This document shows, piece after piece, positions 1 to 5,949 of a DNA stretch of 7,694 nucleotides. The number at the start of each line of letters is the position of its first letter. Position 1 is the first letter of the stretch. The stretch lies in assembly GCA_964400875.1 (NCBI GenBank), contig CAYNWK010000197.1:1-7694 (forward strand), written 5' to 3'. The notes beneath the pieces were generated by a model. It saw nothing but the letters and a program-made list of their open reading frames with translations, made no database searches and was not told the DNA's origin. Origin of the DNA: CAYNWK01 sp964400875. Its GTDB lineage: Bacteria > Chloroflexota > Anaerolineae > Anaerolineales > UBA4823. The position numbers were made by a program, and so were the translations under genes.

Positions 1-788
1 ACATCGGTATGGAAAAGTTCTTCGATATCAAGTGCCGCTATTCTGGATTGATCCCCAACGTGGTTGTCATGGTAGCAACGGTTCGGGCGCTCAAGATGCA
101 CGGCGGCGGGCCAAAGGTTGTCGCTGGCAAGCCGCTCGACCCAGCCTATACCGAGGAGAATCTGGAATTGCTCGAAGCCGGGTTGGGCAACCTGCGCGTG
201 CATATCAAGAATGCACTCAGGTATGGCGTCCCGGTGGTTGTCGCGGTCAACTCCTTCAAGGACGACACTCCGGCGGAGGTCGAGCTGGTCCGCAAGGCAG
301 CCGTAGAAGCCGGCGCACTGGATGCCGTGGTTTCCCGCCACTGGATGGAAGGCGGCGAAGGCGCGGAAGCGCTGGCTGAAGCGGTGGTGAAAGCTTGCGA
401 GCGACCCAGCAACTTCAAGTTCCTCTATCCCCTGGATATCCCCATCAAAGACAAGATTGAGACCATCTGCAAGGAGATCTACGGCGCGGATGGCGTAGAC
501 TACCTGCCCGAAGCGGAAGAGAAAATTGCCCTGTACACCAGGTTGGGTTTCGACAACTTGCCCTTGTGTATGGCGAAGACGCACCTGAGCCTGAGCCACG
601 ACCCCAAGCTGAAGGGCGTGCCGCAGGGCTTTCGCGTGCCGATCCGGGACATCCGCGCCTCGGTAGGCGCGGGGTTCTTGTACCCGCTTTTAGGCGAAAT
701 GCGCACCATGCCGGGTTTGCCCACCAGGCCGGTGTTTTACGACGTCGACCTGGACCTGGAGAGCGACAAAGTCTTGGGGCTGTTCTGA
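1..788 (+). CDS. fhs: Formate-tetrahydrofolate ligase (3' part, 5' end outside window)
   Basis: Formate-THF ligase (formyl-THF synthetase) joins formate to tetrahydrofolate with ATP in the cytoplasm, the entry step of the methyl branch of the Wood-Ljungdahl pathway. The reading frame is open from base 3, so the ATG at 9 is an internal methionine and the gene is cut by the window edge. About 260 C-terminal residues remain of a family usually near 555-560. Recognisable family stretches, numbered from that Met, are EKFFDIKCRYSG (2-13), ATVRALKMHGG (23-33), NSFKDDT (81-87), HWMEGGEG (111-118) and the end block IRDIRASVGAGFLYPL through MPGLPTRP and FYDVDLD. F83 and W112 lie about where the folate-stacking Phe and Trp of the Moorella enzyme would fall, judged by counting back from the C-terminus. 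The ATP-binding N-terminal half is not visible. The gene is followed by a hairpin terminator and is convergent with the next genes. Identification is very secure. Confidence 0.97.
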   Translation, partial: IGMEKFFDIKCRYSGLIPNVVVMVATVRALKMHGGGPKVVAGKPLDPAYTEENLELLEAGLGNLRVHIKNALRYGVPVVVAVNSFKDDTPAEVELVRKAAVEAGALDAVVSRHWMEGGEGAEALAEAVVKACERPSNFKFLYPLDIPIKDKIETICKEIYGADGVDYLPEAEEKIALYTRLGFDNLPLCMAKTHLSLSHDPKLKGVPQGFRVPIRDIRASVGAGFLYPLLGEMRTMPGLPTRPVFYDVDLDLESDKVLGLF

Positions 789-809
789 TCGATCGGATCA
801 ACAGGAACG

Positions 810-846
810 ATGCTGCCGAGCGTCTATCTTAGGCGTCCGGCAGCAT
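810..846 (+). terminator. Intrinsic terminator after fhs
   Basis: Nine-base-pair perfect stem ATGCTGCCG (810-818) / CGGCAGCAT (838-846) with a 19-nt loop, followed on the + strand by TATTTAA. It begins 21 nt after the fhs stop codon and lies between two convergent genes. The U-tract is short and interrupted, so termination strength is uncertain. On the opposite strand no T-run follows, so it probably serves fhs rather than the channel gene. Confidence 0.65.
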
Positions 847-858
847 TATTTAACCGGC

Positions 859-1434
859 TCATTCAGCCAGCACCGCTTCAATTCGGCGATCCGGGATCAG
901 CCACAGGATGGCGACCAGGACGTATAAGATCATAGCTATCCACGAACTGATGAACGCTAAGATGATGGCGGCGAGGTAGATCACGATTGAGATGATGCCT
1001 TTGAAGTCTCTTCCCAGGGCTTTTGCCAGGGTGGAAGACTGGCTGTGGATGGCGAGCAGCGTCCGGGTGAGCAAGAAATAAGCCACCGCCGCCATGAAGA
1101 GTACGATGCCATAGGCGGAAACTGGCCCGGCGGCAAAATCGTTTTCCCCCATCCAGGCGGTCACGAAAGAGACCAGCGACAGCCAAAAGAGCAGGTGCAG
1201 ATTAGCCCACAAGACTCTGCCGTCAACCCGCTCGACGGCTTGAAACAGGTGATGATGATTGTTCCAATAGATTCCGAGAAAAACGAAACTAAGCACATAG
1301 CTCAGGAAGGTTGACCGCAGCGATAAGAGCGCGGGCAGATCCGTTCCGTGCGGCGGGGCAAGTTCCAAGACCATGATGGTGATGAGGATGGCCAACACGC
1401 CATCACTGAAAGCTTCCATACGCCCTTTGCTCAT
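859..1434 (-). CDS. TMEM175-family potassium channel (DUF1211)
   Basis: A 191-residue integral membrane protein of the TMEM175/DUF1211 family. Bacterial members are tetrameric K+-selective channels with six helices per subunit. The family signature in the first helix is clear: R5, then FSDG at 9-12, A15-I16, and T19. Hydrophobic segments can be seen at about 10-25, 42-58, 77-95, 108-128, 146-162 and 163-180, giving six helices, and the length is normal for a bacterial member. The His-rich turn NHHHL (59-63) after helix 2 is also seen in relatives. The start has a good ribosome site, AGAGG six bases before the ATG. The ATG is 14 bp after the stop of the VOC gene, so the two are almost certainly co-transcribed. 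There is no obvious tie to carbon metabolism, and its physiological role in this organism is unknown. Confidence 0.9.
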   Translation of the reverse strand: MSKGRMEAFSDGVLAILITIMVLELAPPHGTDLPALLSLRSTFLSYVLSFVFLGIYWNNHHHLFQAVERVDGRVLWANLHLLFWLSLVSFVTAWMGENDFAAGPVSAYGIVLFMAAVAYFLLTRTLLAIHSQSSTLAKALGRDFKGIISIVIYLAAIILAFISSWIAMILYVLVAILWLIPDRRIEAVLAE

Positions 1435-1448
1435 CGTTGACCTCTCAT

Positions 1449-1847
1449 TCAGACGTGTGGAAACCCCGGATTCCAGGCGACTTCCCAGAGGAAACCATCC
1501 GGATCGGCAAAGTAGCCCGAGTAGCCGCCCCAGTCTGCTTCCTTGGCTGGCTTGACGATCTTCCCGCCCCTCTCCTGAACTTGCGCTAACAATTTGTCTA
1601 CCTCTTCTCTTGAACGGACGTTGTGAGCCAGGGTAATTCCCCGAAATCCACTCCCCTCCGGCGAGACACCCGCATCTGCCGCCAGTTCCTCGCGCGGGAA
1701 TAAGGCCAGCCAGGTTTTGTCCAGCTCAAAGAAAGCGATAGCGGGCGTATCCGAGATCTGTTTGAGCTCAAGGACTTCTTCGTAAAAGCGGGTGGCCTTT
1801 TGCAGGTCCGCTACGCCAAGGGTAACGAAACTTAATCTGGGTTCCAT
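1449..1847 (-). CDS. VOC superfamily protein (glyoxalase/bleomycin-resistance fold)
   Basis: A 132-residue single-module protein of the vicinal oxygen chelate superfamily, made of two beta-alpha-beta-beta-beta halves. The N-terminal half has the usual LSFVTLGVADLQKATRFYEE pattern (5-24). The C-terminal half carries GGYSGYFADPDGFLWEV (107-123), typical of the family, with E122 as the usual metal-ligand position. The first-half metal ligand is not obvious, so enzyme activity cannot be assumed; substrate and reaction are unknown. I place the start at the ATG at 1847 rather than the in-frame one at 1907. A perfect AAGGAGG (1854-1860) lies six bases upstream of 1847, and a TATAAT promoter at 1876-1881 would put the transcript start at about 1869, inside the longer ORF. 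It is the first gene of a pair with the DUF1211 channel. Confidence 0.88.
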   Translation of the reverse strand: MEPRLSFVTLGVADLQKATRFYEEVLELKQISDTPAIAFFELDKTWLALFPREELAADAGVSPEGSGFRGITLAHNVRSREEVDKLLAQVQERGGKIVKPAKEADWGGYSGYFADPDGFLWEVAWNPGFPHV

Positions 1848-1875
1848 CAGTTGCCTCCTTTTCCAATATTTTTCG

Positions 1876-1904
1876 ATTATATCTGCTTGCGTCCGGGATT
1901 TTAA
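1876..1904 (-). promoter_or_regulatory. Sigma70-type promoter for the VOC-channel pair
   Basis: Reading leftwards, a TTAAAA box (1899-1904, four of six to the -35 consensus) is followed after exactly 17 bp by a perfect TATAAT (1876-1881). The predicted transcript starts near 1869, leaving a leader of about 22 nt that contains AAGGAGG. This supports both a separate transcription unit for the VOC and channel genes and the start codon chosen at 1847. Confidence 0.65.
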
Positions 1905-1925
1905 CAACTCCTCTGATGAGAATCA

Positions 1926-1966
1926 AAAAGGGTTATGCGTTGGTTGAGCCAGCGTATAACCCTTTT
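1926..1966 (-). terminator. Intrinsic terminator after the cooC cluster
   Basis: Arms 1926-1943 and 1949-1966 form an 18-position stem with two mismatches and a 5-nt loop. On the minus strand it opens with AAAAGGGTTAT and closes with ATAACCC followed by TTTTT. It lies 25 bp past the stop codon of the first CooC gene and just before the promoter of the VOC gene, so it ends the leftward focA-to-cooC unit. In + strand RNA the two mismatches become G-U pairs, so it could also work in the other direction, though no + strand gene is nearby. Confidence 0.85.
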
Positions 1967-1990
1967 GGTTCTATTGGATAGCGCCTTTGG

Positions 1991-2776
1991 CTACAAAATC
2001 GAGCGCAACATCTCCGCTACAGTCTGGTAGACCGGAGAATCATCTGGCATTTCGATCAGCGGTCGTCCGGAGAACTCAAATTCTGCCATCTCGGGATAAG
2101 CGGGGATACTTCCCAAAAGAGGGATATCCAGCTGGTTGATGCGGGCCGTCAGCGGAGCAGGCATCTCGCCAACCAGGCGGTTGACGATTAGATATGCGTT
2201 ATCTACGTTGATGTCCAGGGATTTGCGCATATCGGCGATGCGCTCGGCTGCAACCAGGCCGCGCTGGGTTGGGTCGGTAACGATTAGCAGATGGTCGACG
2301 TCACGGGTGGTGCGCCGGCTGAGGTGCTCCATGCCGGCTTCGTTGTCGATCACGACGTAGCGGTAATTTCCGCTGATCGAATCGACCACCTCGCGCAGGT
2401 TGTGGTTTACCGCGCAGTAGCATCCTGGTCCCTCGGGCTTGCCCATGGCGATCAGATCGTAACGGCTACCCTCGGAGACGGAAGAGCGGACCTGGTAATC
2501 CAGGTAATCACGCTTATTGACGCCTCCAGAGAGCGTGCCCATGGCTGCACCGCCTTGCACCAGCGAAGCCTGTACCTGTTCGAGCATATCTTCGCGAATG
2601 TCACCAATCGTCCAATCCATCTCCAGGCCGAGGACCATGTTCAGGTTCGTGCTTGGGTCGGCGTCGATCGCCAGGATGGCGCCGGTCTGGGTGGCGGACA
2701 GGTACTTAATAAGCATGGCGGCGACGGTCGTCTTACCCACCCCACCTTTACCTGCTAATGCAATCGTTGTAGTCAT
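1991..2776 (-). CDS. cooC: CooC-type nickel-insertion ATPase, paralogue 1
   Basis: A 261-residue MinD/SIMIBI-class ATPase of the CooC family, which uses ATP hydrolysis to help load nickel into CO dehydrogenase (C-cluster) or, for the AcsF type, acetyl-CoA synthase. Visible motifs are the deviant Walker A GKGGVGKTT (9-17, with signature lysine K10 and K15), switch I DADPS (38-42), the family's metal-binding CXC motif as C119-Y-C121, and switch II beginning DNEAGMEHLSRR (144-155). In CooC dimers the two CXC motifs bind one metal ion between subunits. Length is normal. The start is at the conserved MTTTIALAGKGG N-terminus, with GAGG some 11 bases upstream. It is the last gene of the leftward unit, 109 bp after paralogue 2, and is followed by a strong terminator. 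Which nickel enzyme it serves cannot be told, because no cooS/acsA or acsB lies in the window. Confidence 0.92.
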   Translation of the reverse strand: MTTTIALAGKGGVGKTTVAAMLIKYLSATQTGAILAIDADPSTNLNMVLGLEMDWTIGDIREDMLEQVQASLVQGGAAMGTLSGGVNKRDYLDYQVRSSVSEGSRYDLIAMGKPEGPGCYCAVNHNLREVVDSISGNYRYVVIDNEAGMEHLSRRTTRDVDHLLIVTDPTQRGLVAAERIADMRKSLDINVDNAYLIVNRLVGEMPAPLTARINQLDIPLLGSIPAYPEMAEFEFSGRPLIEMPDDSPVYQTVAEMLRSIL

Positions 2777-2849
2777 AAATTTTCAACCTCTACCAGTCGA
2801 TATTGTATGTTAGATAGGAACGTTGATGACGCAGGAAATCATAGATTTT

Positions 2850-2876
2850 CGCGGATAAATCATAAAAACATCCGCG
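2850..2876. repeat. Hairpin in the gap between the two cooC genes
   Basis: A perfect 7-bp inverted repeat CGCGGAT / ATCCGCG (2850-2856 and 2870-2876) with a 13-nt loop, in the 109-bp gap between the CooC genes. Adjacent is a second inverted repeat CCAATT-CTT-AATTGG (2879-2893) overlapping the stop codon of paralogue 2. Neither is followed by a proper T-run in the leftward direction, so a full terminator is unlikely. They may act as an RNA-processing or stability element, or partial attenuator, between the two genes. Confidence 0.4.
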
Positions 2877-2885
2877 TTCCAATTC

Positions 2886-3692
2886 TTAATTGGTGTTGAT
2901 TTGCTCTTCCCTCAAGGTCGTAATATTTTCTTCAATCGAGTTCGCCATACGTACCGCTTCTCGCTTCAACGCCGGTACGTGATCGTACACAGCGATCCCC
3001 AATCTGTCGGCCTCCTGCACCGCTAAATCCGCAGGCAGTGTTCCCAGGACGGGGATGCCGGGCGTCTCCGCCCGGAGAAAGGCGGCTTCTTCCTCGTTTC
3101 GCACTTTGTTGCCGACCAGCCAAAGGCGGTGCAGCCCGATATCGTTCGCCAGAGATTTAATCTGCGCAGCGGTACCTAGACTGCGCCGCGTCGGCTCCAC
3201 TACCACCAGCATGGCATCCACGAAATCCACCGTGGCGCGGCCTAGGTGTTCCACCCCGGCGTACATATCCAGGATTAGCAAGTCGTCTTTGCGGAAGAGC
3301 AGGTGCGTGAACAGGGTTTTCAACATGGCGCTCTCAGGGCAGATACACCCAGAACCACCCAAATCGACCGAGCCCATTTCCAGCAGGCGTACGTCTCGGT
3401 GCGACACGCTGAATCGTTCGGGGATGTCGTCAACGCGGGGGTTCAAGGTGAAAAAGCCGCCGGTGGTCCCGGGTTTCGCGCCGGTGCGCTCGTATATCAG
3501 GTCGTCCATTTCGGCGATGGGATGTAGTTGTTGGCGCAGCTCACCTGGAAAGCCTAGAGCTCCAGCCAGGCAAGGCGAGGGATCAGCATCCACGGCGAGC
3601 ACGGTGCGCCCGGCGTCTGCGTATGCTTGGGCCAGTAAAGCCGCCAGCGTGGTTTTGCCCACGCCCCCTTTACCACTGATCGCGATTTTCAT
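2886..3692 (-). CDS. cooC: CooC-type nickel-insertion ATPase, paralogue 2
   Basis: A second CooC-family ATPase, 268 residues from the chosen start. It shows the deviant Walker A SGKGGVGKTT (6-15, K8 and K13), switch I DADPS (35-39), a CXC metal motif as C116-I-C118, and a switch II region DMYAGVEHLGR (142-152). The NKVRNEEEA segment (195-203) lies at the usual nucleotide-base-binding position. It differs clearly from paralogue 1: the switch II residue after D-x is Tyr, not Glu, and the region before CXC is GSVDLGGSG. The two are therefore old paralogues rather than a recent duplication and may serve different nickel sites, for example CODH versus acetyl-CoA synthase; that split is inference. 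The frame is open upstream to 3845, but the start at 3692 gives the normal CooC N-terminus and has GGAGG (3699-3703) six bases before it. The gene is 136 bp downstream of the DUF3786 gene. Confidence 0.9.
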   Translation of the reverse strand: MKIAISGKGGVGKTTLAALLAQAYADAGRTVLAVDADPSPCLAGALGFPGELRQQLHPIAEMDDLIYERTGAKPGTTGGFFTLNPRVDDIPERFSVSHRDVRLLEMGSVDLGGSGCICPESAMLKTLFTHLLFRKDDLLILDMYAGVEHLGRATVDFVDAMLVVVEPTRRSLGTAAQIKSLANDIGLHRLWLVGNKVRNEEEAAFLRAETPGIPVLGTLPADLAVQEADRLGIAVYDHVPALKREAVRMANSIEENITTLREEQINTN

Positions 3693-3828
3693 CCCTTGCC
3701 TCCACAAAATGAGCAAATCTATAAAATTCAGACTAACATATTTAGGGAAGAGTTGGGGATAATTTGGCAGCTGCAGCCCGGCCAAAAGACCCTCAGTTCC
3801 CTCGTGATCTGCGTTACTTCTAAAAATA

Positions 3829-4503
3829 TTAAGCGCTGCCGCCACTGATCAACCACCGAGTAAGCGTGCTACCCATGATTGCGCAGGCGTCCGTGGGTAG
3901 ATGGCGGCCCACTGCGGCGTCGAACAAGATCTGGCAAGAAGAGGGAAAATCCTCGTCCCCCTGCCAGTAGACGACCAGGATCGGCACTTTGGGCAGTGCT
4001 TGAAACTCGTATGCCGCGCTGCCCAGCTCCACGGGCTGGCCTCCTAATCCTTCAGCTGCCCGGCGAAAGGCCTCCAGGTCTTCCTGGAATTTTCCCGCAA
4101 TCTCCTGACCGGTGTAGCCCTGGAAAGCACGGGTATAAAAACGGCCCTCGGGCAGTTCGGTAAAGGAGACCCAATTCCCAGCAACCGGTGCGCCGTCGCA
4201 GGTCGAGAAATAGTATAGCACCAGTGCCTGCGAAAAAGTGGGCAGCTCGGTTGAGGAGCTGCCTTCTTGATCCTCGTTTCCCAGCAAGCGGAAATCGGGG
4301 TAAGTCAGCGATACCTGACGACCCCAAAGGGAGAATTGGAAGGCGCCGGAACCAGGGGCCTGGTTGTAGTATGGGCAGCCGGTGCGTCTGGCTAATTCAG
4401 CCGGTTCGGCGTCTTTTAATTCCGTCTTCAGAGCATCCACCCGGAGGGCTAACGGGTTGGTCTTCCCAATCTTTTTCATCGCACCGGAGGGGCTCATGAG
4501 CAA
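3829..4503 (-). CDS. DUF3786-family protein of unknown function
   Basis: A protein of about 215-224 residues that I match to the DUF3786 family by its layout: an N-terminal LARRTGCPY segment (38-45), a LWGRQVSLTYPDF strand pair (59-71), an ALVLYYF helix (93-99), GNWVSFTELPEGRFYTRAF (109-127), a long helix ending LGGQPVELGSAAYEFQALPKVP (153-174), and VYWQGDEDFPSSCQILFD (178-195). The assignment is from memory of the family pattern. Such proteins occur in anaerobes with the acetyl-CoA pathway, sometimes with an added iron-sulfur domain that is absent here. No catalytic motif or signal peptide is evident and no function is assigned. The start is uncertain: TTG at 4503, ATG at 4497 and ATG at 4479 are all in frame and none has a good ribosome site. 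It begins about 10-16 bp after the RAM gene stop, so co-transcription and possibly translational coupling are likely. Confidence 0.75.
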   Translation of the reverse strand: MLMSPSGAMKKIGKTNPLALRVDALKTELKDAEPAELARRTGCPYYNQAPGSGAFQFSLWGRQVSLTYPDFRLLGNEDQEGSSSTELPTFSQALVLYYFSTCDGAPVAGNWVSFTELPEGRFYTRAFQGYTGQEIAGKFQEDLEAFRRAAEGLGGQPVELGSAAYEFQALPKVPILVVYWQGDEDFPSSCQILFDAAVGRHLPTDACAIMGSTLTRWLISGGSA

Positions 4504-4513
4504 GACGCCACTC

Positions 4514-4744
4514 TTAGATCTCGAGCGCCAGGCAGGTCAGGGTCTCAATCACTCCGGGGATGGGTTGGATTTGATTGGCGAGGATTTTTCCAACCTCGTT
4601 GACGTCACCCGCTTGCACCACGGCAATAGCATCATAGGGTCCGAAGGTCATGTTGGCCTCGATGACAGAGTCGAGTCGGCGCAAGTTGCGAACCACTTCG
4701 TGAATGCCCCCGGCGCGGATATCGATCATGATATATGCTTTCAT
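4514..4744 (-). CDS. Stand-alone Lrp/AsnC-type RAM (ligand-binding) domain protein
   Basis: A 76-residue protein that is only the C-terminal effector-binding domain (RAM) of Lrp/AsnC regulators, without the helix-turn-helix. Visible features are an N-terminal strand AYIMIDI (3-9), a helix IHEVVRNLRRL (14-24), TFGPYDAIAVVQAGDVNEV (33-51) with the family's G-x-YD turn, and the closing strand VIETLTCLAL (65-74). Stand-alone RAM proteins form ring-like oligomers and bind amino acids or other small molecules; some act as partners of full Lrp proteins or modulate enzymes. Here it lies between a formate channel and DUF3786, suggesting a small-molecule sensing role linked to the channel or the pathway, which is inference. 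AGGAG lies nine bases before the ATG. It is 48 bp downstream of the channel gene with no terminator between. Confidence 0.88.
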   Translation of the reverse strand: MKAYIMIDIRAGGIHEVVRNLRRLDSVIEANMTFGPYDAIAVVQAGDVNEVGKILANQIQPIPGVIETLTCLALEI

Positions 4745-4792
4745 CTGAACGCACTCCTATTCGAATTGTCAGAAATATTTACAAGCCATAAC

Positions 4793-5638
4793 TCAGTCAT
4801 TCCTGCGTCGCAAGAAAACTGACCAGTAGATGATGGCGACCAATAGAGAGCCACCAATAATGTTGCCGATGGTGACCGGCAGCAAGTTGTTGAAGAAGAA
4901 ACTTCCCCATGTAAGTCCAGACACATCCAGCGAGGTTGTCCCGGTGAATACCGGGTCGAAATCCTTGATCAACAAGGCAACCGGGATGAAGTACATGTTA
5001 GCTATGCTGTGCTCAAATCCTGCAGCTACAAACGCAGTGATCGGGAAAATGATCGCCGCGATTTTATCTACCGTGCTCCGGGCGCTGAAGGTTAACCAGA
5101 CCGCCAGGCAAACCAGGGCGTTGCATAATACGCCTAGGGCGATAGCCTGCACGAAACCGAGATGCACTTTCCCGTTGGCGATGCTCAATGCGGTGGCCCC
5201 GATAGCTCCGCCGCCGAACAGGTATTGCTTGCTGGCGAAGACCATTACGGCTGTGAACACGGAGCCGACGAAGTTGCCCAGGTAGACGATCACCCAGTTG
5301 CGCAACAGGGCGGTGGTGGTCACTTTACCGCTGGCCCATGCCATGACGATCAGGTTGTTGCCGGTGAACAGTTCGGCTCCGCCCACGATCACCAGGATCA
5401 GGCCCAGGCAAAAAACCAGGCCGATCAACAGCTTGGCGACCCCGAAAGGCCACTCGGCAGAAGTTCCAGCGGCTGTCGTGGTGGCGAAAACTGCCCCCAG
5501 AGCGATGAATGCGCCCGCCAGCACCGCCAGAGAAAACATAGTCAGCGTCGAGGCTTCAGCTTTGCGCATACCGACGTATTCAGCGCGAGCAGCCATTTCC
5601 GCGGGTAGCAAGGCGTCGATTCTCAATTCAGTGGACAT
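4793..5638 (-). CDS. focA: Formate/nitrite transporter family channel (FocA-like)
   Basis: A 281-residue pentameric inner-membrane channel of the FNT family, passing formate (or related small anions such as nitrite, acetate or hydrosulfide). It aligns closely with E. coli FocA with an offset of about one residue: LFTG with T92 (FocA T91, omega loop), K157 in GKVH (K156), N173 in LCNALVCLAVW (N172) and GFEHSIANMYFIP with H210 (H209). The C-terminal NLLPVTIGNIIGG (251-263) is also typical. Six hydrophobic segments are present, with the broken second helix expected of the family. Keeping the FocA residues and lying beside formate-THF ligase and MetVF favours formate over nitrite or HS-; this is inference. 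The ATG at 5638 has AGGAAG eight bases upstream. It is the first gene of the leftward unit, after a 311-bp non-coding gap. Confidence 0.93.
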   Translation of the reverse strand: MSTELRIDALLPAEMAARAEYVGMRKAEASTLTMFSLAVLAGAFIALGAVFATTTAAGTSAEWPFGVAKLLIGLVFCLGLILVIVGGAELFTGNNLIVMAWASGKVTTTALLRNWVIVYLGNFVGSVFTAVMVFASKQYLFGGGAIGATALSIANGKVHLGFVQAIALGVLCNALVCLAVWLTFSARSTVDKIAAIIFPITAFVAAGFEHSIANMYFIPVALLIKDFDPVFTGTTSLDVSGLTWGSFFFNNLLPVTIGNIIGGSLLVAIIYWSVFLRRRND

Positions 5639-5673
5639 AATGCTTTCTTCCTAACTCCTGAAGTTTAGTTTGA

Positions 5674-5691
5674 AGCGGATATATTTCCGCT
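5674..5691. promoter_or_regulatory. Near-perfect 18-bp palindrome upstream of focA
   Basis: AGCGGA-TATATT-TCCGCT is symmetrical at eight of nine paired positions and begins 36 bp before the focA start codon. The size, symmetry and position fit an operator for a dimeric repressor, or a short hairpin in the focA leader RNA. No regulator gene is in the window to match it, so the role is inferred. Confidence 0.4.
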
Positions 5692-5888
5692 GGTTGTTGC
5701 TGTCGATCAGCGCTGTTTCAGATTGGTACTGAGTCGATTAACGGTAACGCGAATTCGACTTTCTCACAATGGACGAAGCTCTTAAAAAGAGGTGATACAT
5801 ATCGCTTTTATTGTTTCGGGAGCTGTGTGCCCAGGTAAGGAGTATCGAGATATACATTGGCCTTGCTTGTATGCGTGTTAAATAGAAA

Positions 5889-5930
5889 TGGGTGATCGCA
5901 AGCTGCAAATCAGGCGCTTGGGATCACCCA
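5889..5930 (-). terminator. Intrinsic terminator after metVF
   Basis: A 15-position stem with one mismatch: TGGGTGATC-G-CAAGC (5889-5903) and its complement (5916-5930), with a 12-nt loop. In the leftward direction it is followed by ATTTCTATTT, a U-rich if interrupted tail. It lies 19 bp past the metVF stop codon and separates metVF from the focA unit. Confidence 0.75.
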
Positions 5931-5949
5931 AAAGTGAAGAAAATGCTAC

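Larger units (their letters stand above)
5639..5949. other. Non-coding gap between metVF and focA
   Basis: A 311-bp stretch with no credible gene. It holds the metVF terminator (5889-5930), the near-palindrome at 5674-5691 and a small perfect inverted repeat CTCTT-AAA-AAGAG (5779-5791). A leftward promoter for focA should lie here, since the terminator separates the two units. I found only weak candidates, such as TTGTGA on the minus strand near 5765-5770, with no convincing -10 box, so no promoter is called. Confidence 0.6.

Noticed and set aside
445..832. Overlapping open frames on both strands over fhs (445-801 minus, 566-832 plus)
   Set aside because: They are out-of-frame shadows of a strongly conserved enzyme and have low-complexity Arg/Pro/Ser composition.
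1848..1907. Longer start for the VOC gene at 1907
   Set aside because: The predicted promoter and transcript start fall inside this extension, and a perfect AAGGAGG precedes the ATG at 1847.
2777..2885. Promoter for the last CooC gene (minus-strand TACAAT near 2800)
   Set aside because: The -10-like box has no acceptable -35 partner at 16-18 bp and the gap is short enough for read-through, so it is not called.
3055..3762. A 235-codon open frame on the + strand
   Set aside because: It lies antisense to the clear CooC paralogue 2, is rich in Arg, Ser and Pro with no recognisable domain, and is a typical shadow of a GC-rich gene.
3693..3845. N-terminal extension of CooC paralogue 2 to 3845
   Set aside because: The extension is unlike any CooC N-terminus and overlaps the end of the DUF3786 gene, while GGAGG is ideally placed before the internal ATG at 3692.
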